From Cyclina sinensis (lineage: Eukaryota; Mollusca; Bivalvia; Venerida; Veneridae), in NCBI GenBank assembly GCA_012932295.1, contig JAAONU010000001.1, forward strand, positions 54,143,958 through 54,207,957: a stretch of DNA of 64,000 nucleotides. Direction: 5' to 3'. The notes under the pieces were generated by a model. That model was not told the DNA's origin. It saw only the letters and a program-made list of their open reading frames with translations, and made no database searches. Each line of letters opens with the position of its first letter. The stretch's first letter is position 1. Of the stretch, positions 1 through 13,500 are shown one piece after another. Position numbers and translations under genes: made by a program.

Positions 1-62
1 CTCTATAGATCTAAAATATTAAAATTTAAAATGCTTTAAACAATGATAAATCATATACTTAC

Positions 63-1509
63 ATCATATCTATCAGCTAGGGTCATCATATCAGTCAGCT
101 GCTCAGTAGCCAGCTCATTCATTTCTAACTGACCACTGTATAGATATTCTAAAAACATTCTGAACAACTCAGGGTTTGTGTCATGAACTGTGATTTTTCT
201 GTAAAATACAATGTAATTATGTTGGACTTTGAGTAAAATAACTGCATGTACAGTCAAAACTTCCTTAACAACCTGCTGAATTAAACAACTTCCTGTCTAA
301 AGTGACCTTATTCAAGTCCAACTAATGTCATTTAAAATGCAAAATGCTCTAATTAAATGACAGCCGGTCTTTTGCAAAAAGTAACCTTAATTTAATGGTC
401 CCATTTAGGACTTTAAGCTTGTCAAAAGGAAGTAATATCTTTGGTAATTATAAAATCTGCCCACAGTGATATCCCAAGTCTTTTTCAGCTGACTGCAAAC
501 AGATGTATCTATGAAAAGATCTTCTGATTCAATAGAGCAAACTTCACGGGAACCAACCTATAGAACATGTCCAAAGACAGATCTAACATTTTTGTGCAGA
601 GAACATGAGAACCAGTCTGCCTGGTACCTACCTATCTATAGATTCTCTCATACCACTTAGCAGTGCACGCCGGAACCAGTCACACCTGGCTGCTATGACA
701 ACCCTATGTGCTGGTATCTCAAACTTCTCCACATCTCTTTCTGACTCTGTTCTTTCTACTGGTTCCCCACCTGTGTGATCTATCACAGTGTCACCTGTAT
801 CTACAGAAGAAAAGTTAGGAAACAGTTTAAAGTAGTAATGACAATTATTAATAAAGTTTTATTCCTTTTTAGCAAGTAAGCAAACACTTAAAAGAAAGTA
901 AGTGCAAAAAGTCCTCACAACTTTAAACACTAACCAAATTCAATTACAAGAACTGTAAAAGAAACTGACATTCTGCTTAACAAACAAATTTCACACAAAT
1001 TCTTACTTTTATCAGAAAATCAGAAAAAATGTCTTGGCTAAACTAGATAAGAACCCATGAAACAACAGTATTTTTTCAAGATGTATGACACAAGCACAAT
1101 GAAGGAATATCAATGAGGTATAAAATAAACAAATAACACATTTCTAGTGTAACAAAAACAATAACTTTCTAAACATGTTCCCTGACAAATTTCAAAAATT
1201 AACTGTCATTCATTTGGCTTTCACAGAGCAGAGAGGGGAAAGGAATGAAACTAGAAAGTAGAACTAAAGACAAAAATGATCATCAGAGAATACACATGTG
1301 CAGGTCAATCATGATCTGCCCTGTTCACAAATATAAAAGAACATGCTTCAGTAGGATAAAGGAGATGAAAATCAATACTTACCATGTGCTAATATAATTT
1401 CAAAGATGAGATCCGTATTTTTCTCTGACTGGAAAAGTTTGAGAGCTTTTTGTGCTATCTTACTGTCTCTTGCATCTGGAGGCACACACAGTGACTCCAC
1501 TGAACTCAG
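63..1509 (-). CDS. Exons 16-18 of the double-BTB gene: second, canonical BTB domain
   Basis: Exons 1383-1509, 632-800 and 63-198 join in frame. The first ends with NTDLIFEIILAH, the second contains IPAHRVVIAARCDWFRRALL and the third MFLEYLYSGQLEMN followed by LADRYDV. These are the core BTB elements in order: the H-x-x-V-L-x-x-R-x-x-x-F motif, the F-x-x-x-L-x-Y-x-Y-S-G motif, and A-D-x-Y at the helix that follows. The loop TGDTVIDHTGGEPVERTESE is an acidic insertion inside the domain. Confidence 0.9.
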
Positions 1510-4500
1510 CTGAAAAATTGCATGGATATTAAAGTATTTTAAACCCATCCATCTGATCCATCACACCAATTAACAAATGTTATTCTACTGAATAAACATG
1601 TATCCGCAGGAAATGATACATGGCTTAGGCTTAAAAAAAAAAAAAAACAGGTTGTATTTAAAGAAAAGACTACCATTAAATCTAATATGTGTAAATAACA
1701 CTATTCTCAATTACATTACAGGAACCTCTTGTATGGTACAAATACCTGACTTTTTAGAAACAGTTACTTCATCAATATTTTAGCTCTGATGCAATATTCT
1801 AAAAAATCTACATGTAGCTCTTAATCATTAATAATGTTCTAAAAAAGAGTTATATCTTCTTCAAAAAGCAAATTTTGTAGACACTAACTCATCTAACATT
1901 TACAATTCAAGTAATATGTTAACTTTATACCAGCCTAAACAGTGCTAGCAACTCATAACTCAAAAAAACTCATCTGATCTATAGCTTACAATAAAATAGT
2001 CTTTTATCCTGTCACTTATAACAATTTCGAACCGATAACAAGGTGCCGTATATTCTATTTCATCTACGGCAGTTGGTCACGTGACGTTGATATCGGGCAC
2101 ATGATATGTCATGGACTACTTTTGTGTTTATAATCAGAAGGAAGTGATAAAACTGATGTTATTACAAACAGAGACTACTTGAATAAAAAATTAAATATGT
2201 AAATCTTACAATATAGTGATTATTTAAGGAAATAAAGTTACTAATACTTTGGAATTATTTTTTTTGTGTGCGCAAATGTACCTCTGCCGGATAACCTTGA
2301 CATTAGCCTAAATTGAAACACTTTAAAGATAGATTTTCAATATCTTAGGTTAATTATTTCCAAATGCCAGATGTGACAGGATAAATAGAATAATAGGTTA
2401 GTGTCTTAATTGAGAAAGTTTATTTGGCTCGGCTGCGGAATTTATCGGGTTTGCCTGCGGCTCACCCGATAAATTCCTACGCCTTGCCAGATAAACTTTC
2501 TCATATTAAGACACTAACCTATTATTCTCTATTTACACATACCTGTACGTATCTGGTCTTTTGTTGTTTGGTTTGTGAAAAATTGTTTGAGGACTCCTTT
2601 GAGCAGCTTGGCTGCTCTGAGTTTTCTATTCCTGTATCTAGGAGACCAAGGGAGGTAATAGAAGAAGTGAACTGTTCCCGATGTACCATATCACAGGCTT
2701 GTTTGATTAGGGGCTGTACCATTTTCTTGTTATTTAAAGCTTTGCATATAGCCCAGGACTGAAATACATAGAATGAACAGACACTCTGAAAACAAGTTCT
2801 GACCACAGCCAATGGATCCAGTACAAACATATATAAACATACAGAAAAGCAATAAGAATGATCATCTACAAATTATAATCAGACTACCAAAATATTTAAA
2901 GAACATGCTTTGATTTCAAAACATCCAAGTGTGACGTGTTCGTAAAATAATGAGAAATTACTTTACAATGATAGGAAAAGAAAGAAACACAGAATAATAA
3001 CTTTGTGTAATGATTAATGTGCCATATACAAATACTGTTGTTCCATTCTATTCCATCAAAAATACTTATAATTCTATTTCTTTGTGAATTCAACAGAGGC
3101 TTGAAGAACTTTGTTGGTTTAAACAATACTTTATGTCTTATCAAGATTACTGTTATTAGGTTAAAGTTTGATAAAAAAAAACATAAGCAGTATTCACTCT
3201 GGAAATGTACACTGGATATTAAATCAAATATATCTAAACATTATGTCAGTACTTACAATTTTTGAGGTACCAAGTTTGAAGATATATTTCCAATCTCGCC
3301 ATGTTAATCTGACATCTATATCTTCCATAAGTTCACCAAGTTTGGTCTGAGCCACTCTCACCTGTATCAAACAAAAAAGAAGCTTTAAGTTCACAGGGAG
3401 ATCAGCAAAATCTTTATACTTTTACTCATATTTTCCTTTTTTAATGTGAAAAGTGTAAAGCCATTTTACAACAGCTTACAATTTAGTTGAAAGGACACCA
3501 TTTCATATTTTCCGTGTTCTTTGAAAGGACTCCTAGCCCCAGTTATTCCCTTTTATAATGAGCTGCAAACTTTTCTCATCATTTCAGTAGTATTTTTTTT
3601 ACATTTTCCTATCAATGACAGGAAGTTTTACTTCAAATCAGCTGATAATTATTAAACATAAATCTCTGTTCTATATATCAAAATAAACAGCTTTTAAATT
3701 CAATACACTACATAAATAACTGACTTGGTATTTGCCATTTGTATGATATAATGTATCTAGCAGATTATTCATCATACAAATGAGTTTGAACATAAAACTT
3801 AAAAGAAAATGTTCACAAATGAAGCAAAATTTGAAGCACTCACCATATCTCCAAGTTGCTCTATCAGTTTTGATATACATCTGATTTTTTCATTTGTTGA
3901 CAAAGTACAGAAGGAGTCCCTGAAAATATAAAATCCCTTTGCATTTATCCAGGATACCCAAATAATAATTTATTCTGGCCTTATTTGTGTCCGAGTGTTG
4001 AATTCAGATTTCAAATTAACTTTTTTTTTAAATAAAACATTGTGACTGTTTTTGTATTAACACTTGACTACTTTTTTTTACTTTAATACATGTACTGATT
4101 ACTCAGAAACTGGCATGAGTTATCAGTTATCAGGCTCTGCGCCAAATAACATTAAACTAAAGCCTATCAGTTGCTGTTTTTGTCAACTGAACACATTTTA
4201 AAAGAGCTAAGAAAACTTTCTTCATTGAAACAATAATGAAAGGTTAACAAATAATCTTGTCAAAGCAATTTGTTTTATCTTAATGAAGTGTTAAAAGCAT
4301 TTGCCAAGCAGACAGATTTATGTGAAGAAGTAATACAAAAACACAAATGGATCTTAAAAAACAGAGCTACTAACTTTTTTTGCATAAAATGGAAAAATGT
4401 GGTTGTCGATCTTTCATTCAACTTCTTCAGTTTTTTTAATTCACGTAAATGTAATGCCTGAAAATAAACCAAGATACTGAATGCCTAAAATATATGAAAC

Positions 4501-7500
4501 CTAGAAACTGTTTAAAAAAGATTTATGGAACATAAGCAGTTAATTCATTTATATGCAAAACGTTCACCAGCCAAACAACTATAAACTCTTGTTCAAAACT
4601 AAAGTGAGAAAATATAATTCCTTTTTCTTCTTTCTATGAATACATTGAAATTACATGTATATTATGAACTGGATAAGAAGAATGCTTTTAGTTTTTAACC
4701 AATAAAGCTCTTTATTAATTGCTTAAAAGTCTTTATTATGCTTTTTCTACTTATAGAACTATGTATTCATACCCTGTTTAGATATGAAAATACTGATAAA
4801 ATCACCTGAAAACTATCACTACAGTGTGCTACCTTCTTACATGTTTATTACTCTAAATGACTATATATTACAAACCGTACGTACAGTTTTCAGAGTTTTT
4901 CCTAACACATCACCAACATTTCCTTTCTTTGATTTTTCTGGCTTCTCTGTTTTCTCCTCCTCTGATCCATTTATAACTTTCTCCAGGGCTGATTTACTCT
5001 CTGTCACATAGGTTGTTAGAACATCTAGAGCAACTTCAATCTGTAGCATAAATAACACTTTCATGAGATTCTTTACCAATGTCTGAACTTGCATTTTTTT
5101 GTGTACATCTTTTGTTCCTAGCAAAAAATAACATAAGGGACTTTAGAATGTTTTACAAGTGCACTGTAGTTTGTTATATCATAATTAGTTCAATCCATTT
5201 TGACTGGTTCTGCTAATTTGTATGATAGAACTTAAAACCTGACCATCACAACTTAGTCTCACTACCCTGAAGTGAAGTACTACACCAAATGTCAAGAATA
5301 CTTCTTATGAAAACAAACTACCATAAAATTACGTCAGCTAGTAAAACACCTCATGGTAAGTATTTGTACGAAGCTGCCAGTCAATCTGTGCAAAACTGTA
5401 AAAACGAATGTCCAGCACAAACGTTTGGCAACAGCATTTCAAAATAATGCTACAGTACTTAGATCTATACCACATATGTGTGATGAGAACATTCACTTAA
5501 ACTGCATGTTAGCCTTCTAAAGACAAAATACTGTTAACAGTGCATAAGACTGAAATTTGCAGATACTAAGCATAGAAGTACCTCTGGTACAAGGTATGTA
5601 GCCACCTCCTGTCTTTGGTGAACACTGAGTGATGACAACTGAGACTTGCTAACATCCAGAAACTGATTCCACTGTTTCATAAATACTGGAATTCTGAAAT
5701 ATACAGAATATGTCAGAATACTGCTTCAAACAAACCATCCCCAACTATTCATAATGTTGTGCGGATGGACAAAATAACAGATTCTTATTAACAGACAGTA
5801 ACAAGTGGCAAGAAACATTTAATAGAATGATGGTAGGTTTCTGACCATGACAACAGGCTCCTGAACTGAATTCTGAAGTTTAGTTAAGGAAAATACAGCC
5901 AATGTTAACCTGTAAAATATTACAAAATAAGGTTTATTTTCTACTCTGTCTGCCTTTTTTTTAAGGTTTAATTTAACAAAATTGTAATAAACCTTTTAAA
6001 TGGCAATTTTACAAAATCCTGTTCATCAGAGCTTTGATACAAGTGTCACCTTTCTGCACAGTCTGCCTTTGTTTCTTAACAAGGAAATCTCTGTGAGACA
6101 AATATTTACCTTGATTTGGCATATTTAATGATGTCATGTCTTTCCTCCCTAGACAGTTCAGACTTTCTTCTCGAATACAGGTCACAGAGAATCAACAGCT
6201 TTGAAAATGCTGAAATTGCAAATAACCACTGCAACATGTCATGTGATCCTTCAGAATGTTTCAAGGGGAATGACTGAATTCATTTTGGGCAATCCAGCTG
6301 GATAAAAGTTACAGTCTAACAATAACAGGCATAGAGAATGCTGTCAATACAGCCTCGGAAATGTTACTAAATTAAGGACATAAATATTCGATTTAAATTG
6401 CACAAAAATAATGATACAACCTTGCCATGCAATGCTGGCTGTTATTAAACCTTGATTTAGTTTCAAATGGTTGAAGACAAATGAATACAATTGAATGTGA
6501 TGAAAAAAAAAGTGTACTATAAAGTCTTGCAAATTTAATAGGCAGGATTATCAGTATGTTTTGAGACAACCCAGGTATTTGGATGATACAAGATCTATTT
6601 TTAGAAATAACTTACCCACTGCTGCTTCCCTGAGGCACTGTTTGACAACGTAGGTTAGTTTAGCAGGATTAGATACAATGTTTGTATCTGTTTGACTAGA
6701 AGTGTCTTCTGATGTATTTGCTCCACTGAACATTTCTATAATCTTGTCCGCTGATGTATGCATGTCATTTACCAGACTTGTGATTTCTACAACCAAAATT
6801 TTTGACTATCTGATTTTTTGATGATTTCTTAAGCAAAGAATATTCTATAAATGGTATAAAAAAATTATTTTCTTTTAACAGCTATGTTCACTTTCACAAC
6901 TGGGAAAAAATGTACCTTTTAACTGCATGGACTGGTTGTTACAGTTATAGAGAAAAGATTTTCAGAACACCTTCATTGTCAGTGAGACAAAATTGTCTAA
7001 GCTAGGTTTCTACATGTAGGTATTCCTCATTTTCCTCCTAACATTTTGCTATCTTACGTCAGTAAGTACATTGTATCAAACTGAATACTGAGCAGTACAA
7101 TGCTTCTGAATTCTCTGATACCTATTTAATTCTTATTACAAAAAAACTACTATCTGAAATTTTAAGCCTAAATTTCATTCTTATACCTTATTGTATTAAC
7201 ACAAAAAAACCTCCCAATTAATAATAATTGTTCTAATGATGTTAAGACAGAATAAATCAAATACTTAATACAGTAATTTAAAGATCAAGGAAATTAGTCT
7301 GAACTTACGCTGTTTGAGAGCTGTATTCTGTAGGAATGTGTCACACAATCTAACAAATCCATTTAACTCGGGTATCTTTGACATTATCTTCACACATTTC
7401 TTTGCTGTCTCCTCAGACATACCCCTTGGCAGACATTCAGCATACATATAGTGGAGGGTAGAATGTAACACATCTTCTGGTAAACCAGTCAGTGGGGTGG

Positions 7501-10500
7501 GAGACTTGGACCAGTCTATGGCAGGTGTTGTCAGGCTCAGAATAGTCGTATGAACTTTGAACTAAAACAACACACACAAAAAATAAAAACAAAGATCGAG
7601 AATATTACACTTAAACTAGAAAAATCACAGATATTTTATAATCTGGTATTTTTTTTCTGGCACTGTTATAATGTATTTGAAATGATTTACTGCAAGTACT
7701 TTGCTTCATAAACAATATATTCATAAAAACATTTCTTTTTCAAATTACTCAATAAATTATATAATGAAATTTTGAATTTTATCTACACTCTGAGTAAATT
7801 TAATTTCTAAGTTTTGTTTCACAAAATTAATACATTTCTAAACCTTGGCTCCTGTTAGCTACACTCTAAATCACCATAGGCAAGTTAACTTTGCATCTGT
7901 TGAATATAAAATATGAGACTGACTTGTCAAATTGCCAGACAATTAACTGTCTGCTTGTCTATTTTCTAAATTCAGAACTTCAAAAAATGACTCTCTATTT
8001 ATACAGAATCACAGTAAGTTAATTATACAGACAGACAAAATATTAACTGTTAAAAGCATTGATTCAGGGGATGTAGGAATCAATCATGGCTTTTGCATTA
8101 CAACATTGGAGATGTACCATCAATGCATAGACAAACAAGCTGTACATATATCAGTATTCCAATAGTGTATCTAGGCCAAAAGGAGGAGCAGAGAAATTTA
8201 CAGACAGGGCAGAGCCAGAAGTAAGAAACATAACACTTTTCACATGTCTGACCTTCTCCGAGTCTGAAAACTCCATTACATTTGAATAAATGTACACTAA
8301 CCTGCACTTAACTTTGATGCCAAATTCAATACAGGCCTCATATATAAAAAATATTGACTCATTAAGATGAATTGAAGGAAATGGCCTTTTACTTTATGTA
8401 TGCAATAAAACAGTATATGTTTGGTAAGTTTTTATTCCATCAGCCATGTTAGGTACATCAACAGCAAAAGTGGGGAGCACAAAAATGCAGAACTGACAAG
8501 TCTCTATGTACAACACAAACTGAAATTGAAGTAAGACTTACTTCCTTGCCAGTGTCAGCTTTAATGACTAGATCATGGAAGAACTCCTCTTCAAGGGCAC
8601 ACAGGAAAGAGTAGGGCACATCATCCTTCGGGTCTGGCGATGATACCTTTATGATAAGTACAGTAAGACCTTTGTTAACCATATTGGTTCAGCTCATATT
8701 TTGTATGAAGTACTTGATATCAGACAAGGGATATGTTACTCCTGACATGGCTTGATTAGGACCATAACCACAAAATGTCAAATAGCTTTTGTTACATGTA
8801 CAAAAAATTTAAAGGCTTTGGTTGTCTCAAGCGGAAAACCTACTGCAAATAGGAAGTACAATGAACAAATTGAACTCCCTTGTTATCTACACCTTAGCCA
8901 GGCAAACTTGCCTTTTATGGGGAGAACTTTGCAAAGATCTTAATTTATCTCTTAGCACACTTTAAGTGTTAGGTCATTTTAGTTTTAACCTACTTATTTC
9001 AAATCAATTTTTGTAACTGAAGTTTGACAACACTGGCTGGAGATAAACTTTAGAAGAATTATCTTCAAATTAATCTGCGAGTAATGACTGTAGCAGATGT
9101 GTCTGTACAAAGATATGCAACTGTATTGTGAGTTGTGACATTGCTACTAGTCGTGACTGTATTGTTAGTCATGACTGTAGTTGAGTTGTGAGTGTGTTGT
9201 TAGTTGTGTGTTGTATAGTTGTGTGTTGTTGTGAGTGTGTGAATGTGTTGGGACTGTGTTGTGAGCTGTGGCAGTAGCGTAAGTCATGACTGTAGTTTGA
9301 GTTGTGTGTTGTTTAGTTGTGTGTGACTGTGTTGGGACTGTGTTGGGAGCTGTGGCAGTAGCATGAGTCATGACTGCAATGTGAGTTTTTACTTATGTAT
9401 TACTTATGACTGTAGTAAGATGTGAGAGTGACTGAAGTGTAAGATGTTACTCTCTGTGTGTTATGGTTGTTGTGTGACTTGTGACTTAAGATGTAACAGT
9501 GACTGTACAGTTAATTATTGCTTCATTTCAAGTGAAACATGCTTTTATTACCTTCTGACACTGTAGCATACAACATCTCTCATAGGTGAGTAGCATGAGA
9601 TCATCTGAGATTTCAACCTGAAACAAATATAACATCAATTTAACATCTCCAGATATAAAAAATAACATACAACAATACAACTTTTTTTAAGGAAATCGAT
9701 ACTAAGTATTTGTCTTGCTAATAATGTACATGTATCTTTATATAAAACAGTTTCTTTATCTATAACAGTTTGACAAATACATGTAGAAATTCAGTTTTCT
9801 AAGGTTTAAAATATTTCTAATGTACTGTTGTTCTAAGATTAATTATAATTTTCAGTCTAAGTTACTGTATAATTCTAAACTTTATCACCAAACCTTGAAA
9901 TTAACTTCCAGTCCAGCATAAGTTCCAATAAATTTAATTGCCTTCTGTCCATAGTGCTTATCAGGGATAACCTGAAAAAAGTAGATAAAGATTGTTTTAA
10001 GCAGTCAAGATCCTTGAACTGTCTAATTAGGTCTACAATTAGGTCTAATAAGGTATCAAGTATGACTTTACAATGACTGGCAATTTTTTAATAACTTTTC
10101 TCTCCTTATTTTTCTTCTAAACACTCGGTATTTTGTTGTTTATTTTAAATCGTTGCTTACCTTGGTAAAGCAAAGACACATGAATCAATTTATAGCAACA
10201 GAGAATTTCAGACTGATATTTTTACCTCGTATGTTTCACAGTTAAAGAAAGGTAATGGTTCCACATCTTCAGCCACTTTCCATGCAACATCACCACCTTC
10301 ATCCAGAATAAACTCTGTCCTGTAATGCAATGTATCACAACACAATACTATAGTATATGAATCACTATTAATTGCCTCTGACAAAGAAAAACAATGACTG
10401 TATTAACAAAACTACCACAACATTAACTATGGATGGAACTGTTATGCTTAATAACAGCGTCTGTACTACTATGATTTTCAAGGAGCTTAAAAATATACAC

Positions 10501-13500
10501 ATCTTCCAGGGTTTTTATGATGCCAGAAAATAACTATAGGGTCAATCTGCTATATTGTTTATAACAAATTATCAATAATTAAACTCTTCATTTATTTACT
10601 TGAAAGAATTTTTAAACTTATCCTACTGCAGAGGTCATCCAATCATGAGATTCTTGCTAAATCCTCATGTTTACTACAACTATACTAGACAAGATCAGTT
10701 TCCTGAGTTTCGACATTTCCTTTTCCATACAGACAAGTCATGATTGTTTTTGTTATTCTGGACAACTTTAGAAGTACAAGCCCTCGAGTCTATGGCCTTT
10801 TTCTCTGCAGCTGACAGTTATCTATGTAACATATAAATGATAAACATTGAACTAGTGATCAGATTAATTCAACTCCCAGCTTTTTCTCTTCCTGGTTTTC
10901 TTGATAAAACAGTTTTAACAAGGAATGGATGAATTACATAAAACTGTTTAAAACCATTCATACATATACATGTAAAACCCTGACTAAGTTATGAAATGAC
11001 TTATAATGAGTCATCCATATTAAATGGTTCAAAAGCTTGAATAACAGATTTCCCATATAAACAATTTTACTGATTTTCTGACTGTTTTATGTTAGTAGTC
11101 ATGTTAATTTATATGAATTTGGGTGACAGAAATAGGATTACTTGGACATAATAAAGTTCAGTTTCTTCTTCTTGCTGATATAGAATATTATGCAAAATTC
11201 CTCAATTATATTTTCTGCCACTTTGATTTCATTCCGTTGAAATGAATGTGTGAGGTCTGAAACTGCATTTCCAAATTAGATGCAAACTCACAAGGATAAT
11301 GATTTCAAGTTAAAAGAATTTCATAATCTAACACATATCATTCAAACAATTACAGCTGGTCAATATAACGTTATGAAATTCAGGAATTGCCTGTCTTGTA
11401 GTTAAACTACTGGAAAACACTTCAAGCAAAGTTGTGATAGATTTTTTTAGATGAAATATTCAGACAAATGATCAGTTACTGATAATGGAATCTCGGTTTC
11501 ACGAAAAGTTATTAATGCATAAAGGAACCAGGAATGACTTTACAGAAACTATGAGCAAGAAAAATGAACTTGATCTGACTGTATGCCATTACACACACAA
11601 TTTGGTATATAGTTTTATGGAAAATCAAATATATATACATCTACTTTTGTACTTCAACTGTTCTGACAGTTCCCTCAATTTAATTTAGTAAGTGGTATCA
11701 GACATGGAATTTTATGCAACCTTTGTCTGGGTGAATAACCAGAGTACAAGACCCACAACCATTGTAAGAAGCATCCAACTTTCTCATATAAATGGATGTG
11801 GTGTGTGGTAGGGCCTTGCAGTCATGGTCTTCAATCACTGAGAGGTTACGTGATACCCAGACAGCAACCATAACCACTTGTCAAGCTGACCACTGACTCC
11901 AGCTGACAGCCTTAAAAAATTGTAATTTTTCCTTTACTTTAAAAGCACTGAAATTCTCTTGATTAGCACCTGCTTTACACCTCAACTGATTTTTTGGCTA
12001 GGGATAAAATGAATGTCAGTCCAGAAAAGTCAAACACCAGAAAGACCTGATTCAGAATGGCCTGATTCAAAAAGGTCTGATCAAGAACGGCCTGATCGAA
12101 AGTGGCCCACTTCAAACAATAATTACAAGTTTGTCATGTTCAATTTACAGTAAAAAGTTTAGATCTAGCAAATGAAGTTTAATTTATCAATCATAATTAT
12201 TTTCTTAAAGAAATCCGGCATTGGGATAAGTGCAAAGTTAATTGAATAAGTGAAAATTCATTTGCATTTATCATGATAAGATGCTGGTGAAGCTGTTTTG
12301 AACTGCATTACTCAAGTTTGAAAATGAAATACAAGTTATTTCTAATAAATGTCTTAGTAAACTGATTATTCAGTTTATTATATTTTTTTCTGTTATGATT
12401 CCATGTTAGCCATTCCTATGAAGGTTCAAACACTGTGAAGGCAGTAAACAATCTTTTAAAAATGAGCCATTCTCATTTTGGACCTTTTTGGCAATAGACC
12501 TTTCTCCGTTTACTACATTTTTGGTACTATGCTTTTCTAGTTTTGGCTCTTTTAGAAATTAAAATGACACATAAGAAATCTATTGCATCTGATTAATCTA
12601 GATGCGATCATTTTATTTCATATCCATTAGGCTAATAAGCCCATGTAGCAAACATTATACATACACAAACAGTAAAATGATAACAAGGTGTAAATAATAA
12701 GTTTATAGCTATCTATAAACAGATTAAACTTCGCAATACAGTAATCAAAACAACACTAAAAATAACTGTCACTGAAAGATGACAATGCGCTGAAGTAGGG
12801 CTTTGACCTTGAGCTGATGATCAGATGAAGATAAATTGTAGATTCTTAACTCAAGACCTCAAGATCAAGGTCATTCTAGGGTCAAGGTAAAAAAAATATA
12901 CATCATTTGGAAGATCTCTTCCTACATTACGAGGGATGTTCAACTAATCAGACTTGTCGAAGATAGATCGAGAAAATTTTGATAGGTGATGTCTTTTTCC
13001 CCAAGTCCAACCACAAGTTGCATTTTTAAGCAAGGAAAATGGCCAATTAAACTTCACTGGGAGCAAAAACTAGCATACTTTGGGAGAAATGACCAACATA
13101 AACTTTTAAAGAAACAATTTTCATACAAGTTCCCGAAAAATAGTTTTTTCAAAGAACAATTAAAGATATCAAATTTGACTTATATTTCAATAGCAACACT
13201 AATCGGCTATACAGTCGGCCATTTCCAAATAGCTGGAATGAGGTTAACGGTGCATAGAAAAACATTAGCTAAAGTGGGGTCATACGTTTTACCGGAATTG
13301 ACCATTTTTACCTGAATCTACCAGAATCAACTTAGCATTACCGGAATCAACCTATATTTCATACATAAGCCAAGTTGTTTTAAGATATACAACATTGTTT
13401 ATTAACATGTAATATAATTAACGTAATAACAAAAGGAATTTGAAGTATCTTCCAGTTGAAAGACTTTAGAAGAGAAAGAAATTTGGCGAGTTCTGAAAAT

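Noticed and set aside
2522..2830. 102-codon minus frame taken as a separate small gene
   Set aside because: Only 2543-2758 is coding, as an internal exon of the double-BTB gene. The rest reads into introns.
9165..9371. 68-codon Thr/His-rich frame
   Set aside because: It is a read through the GT-rich minisatellite in an intron of the BTB gene.
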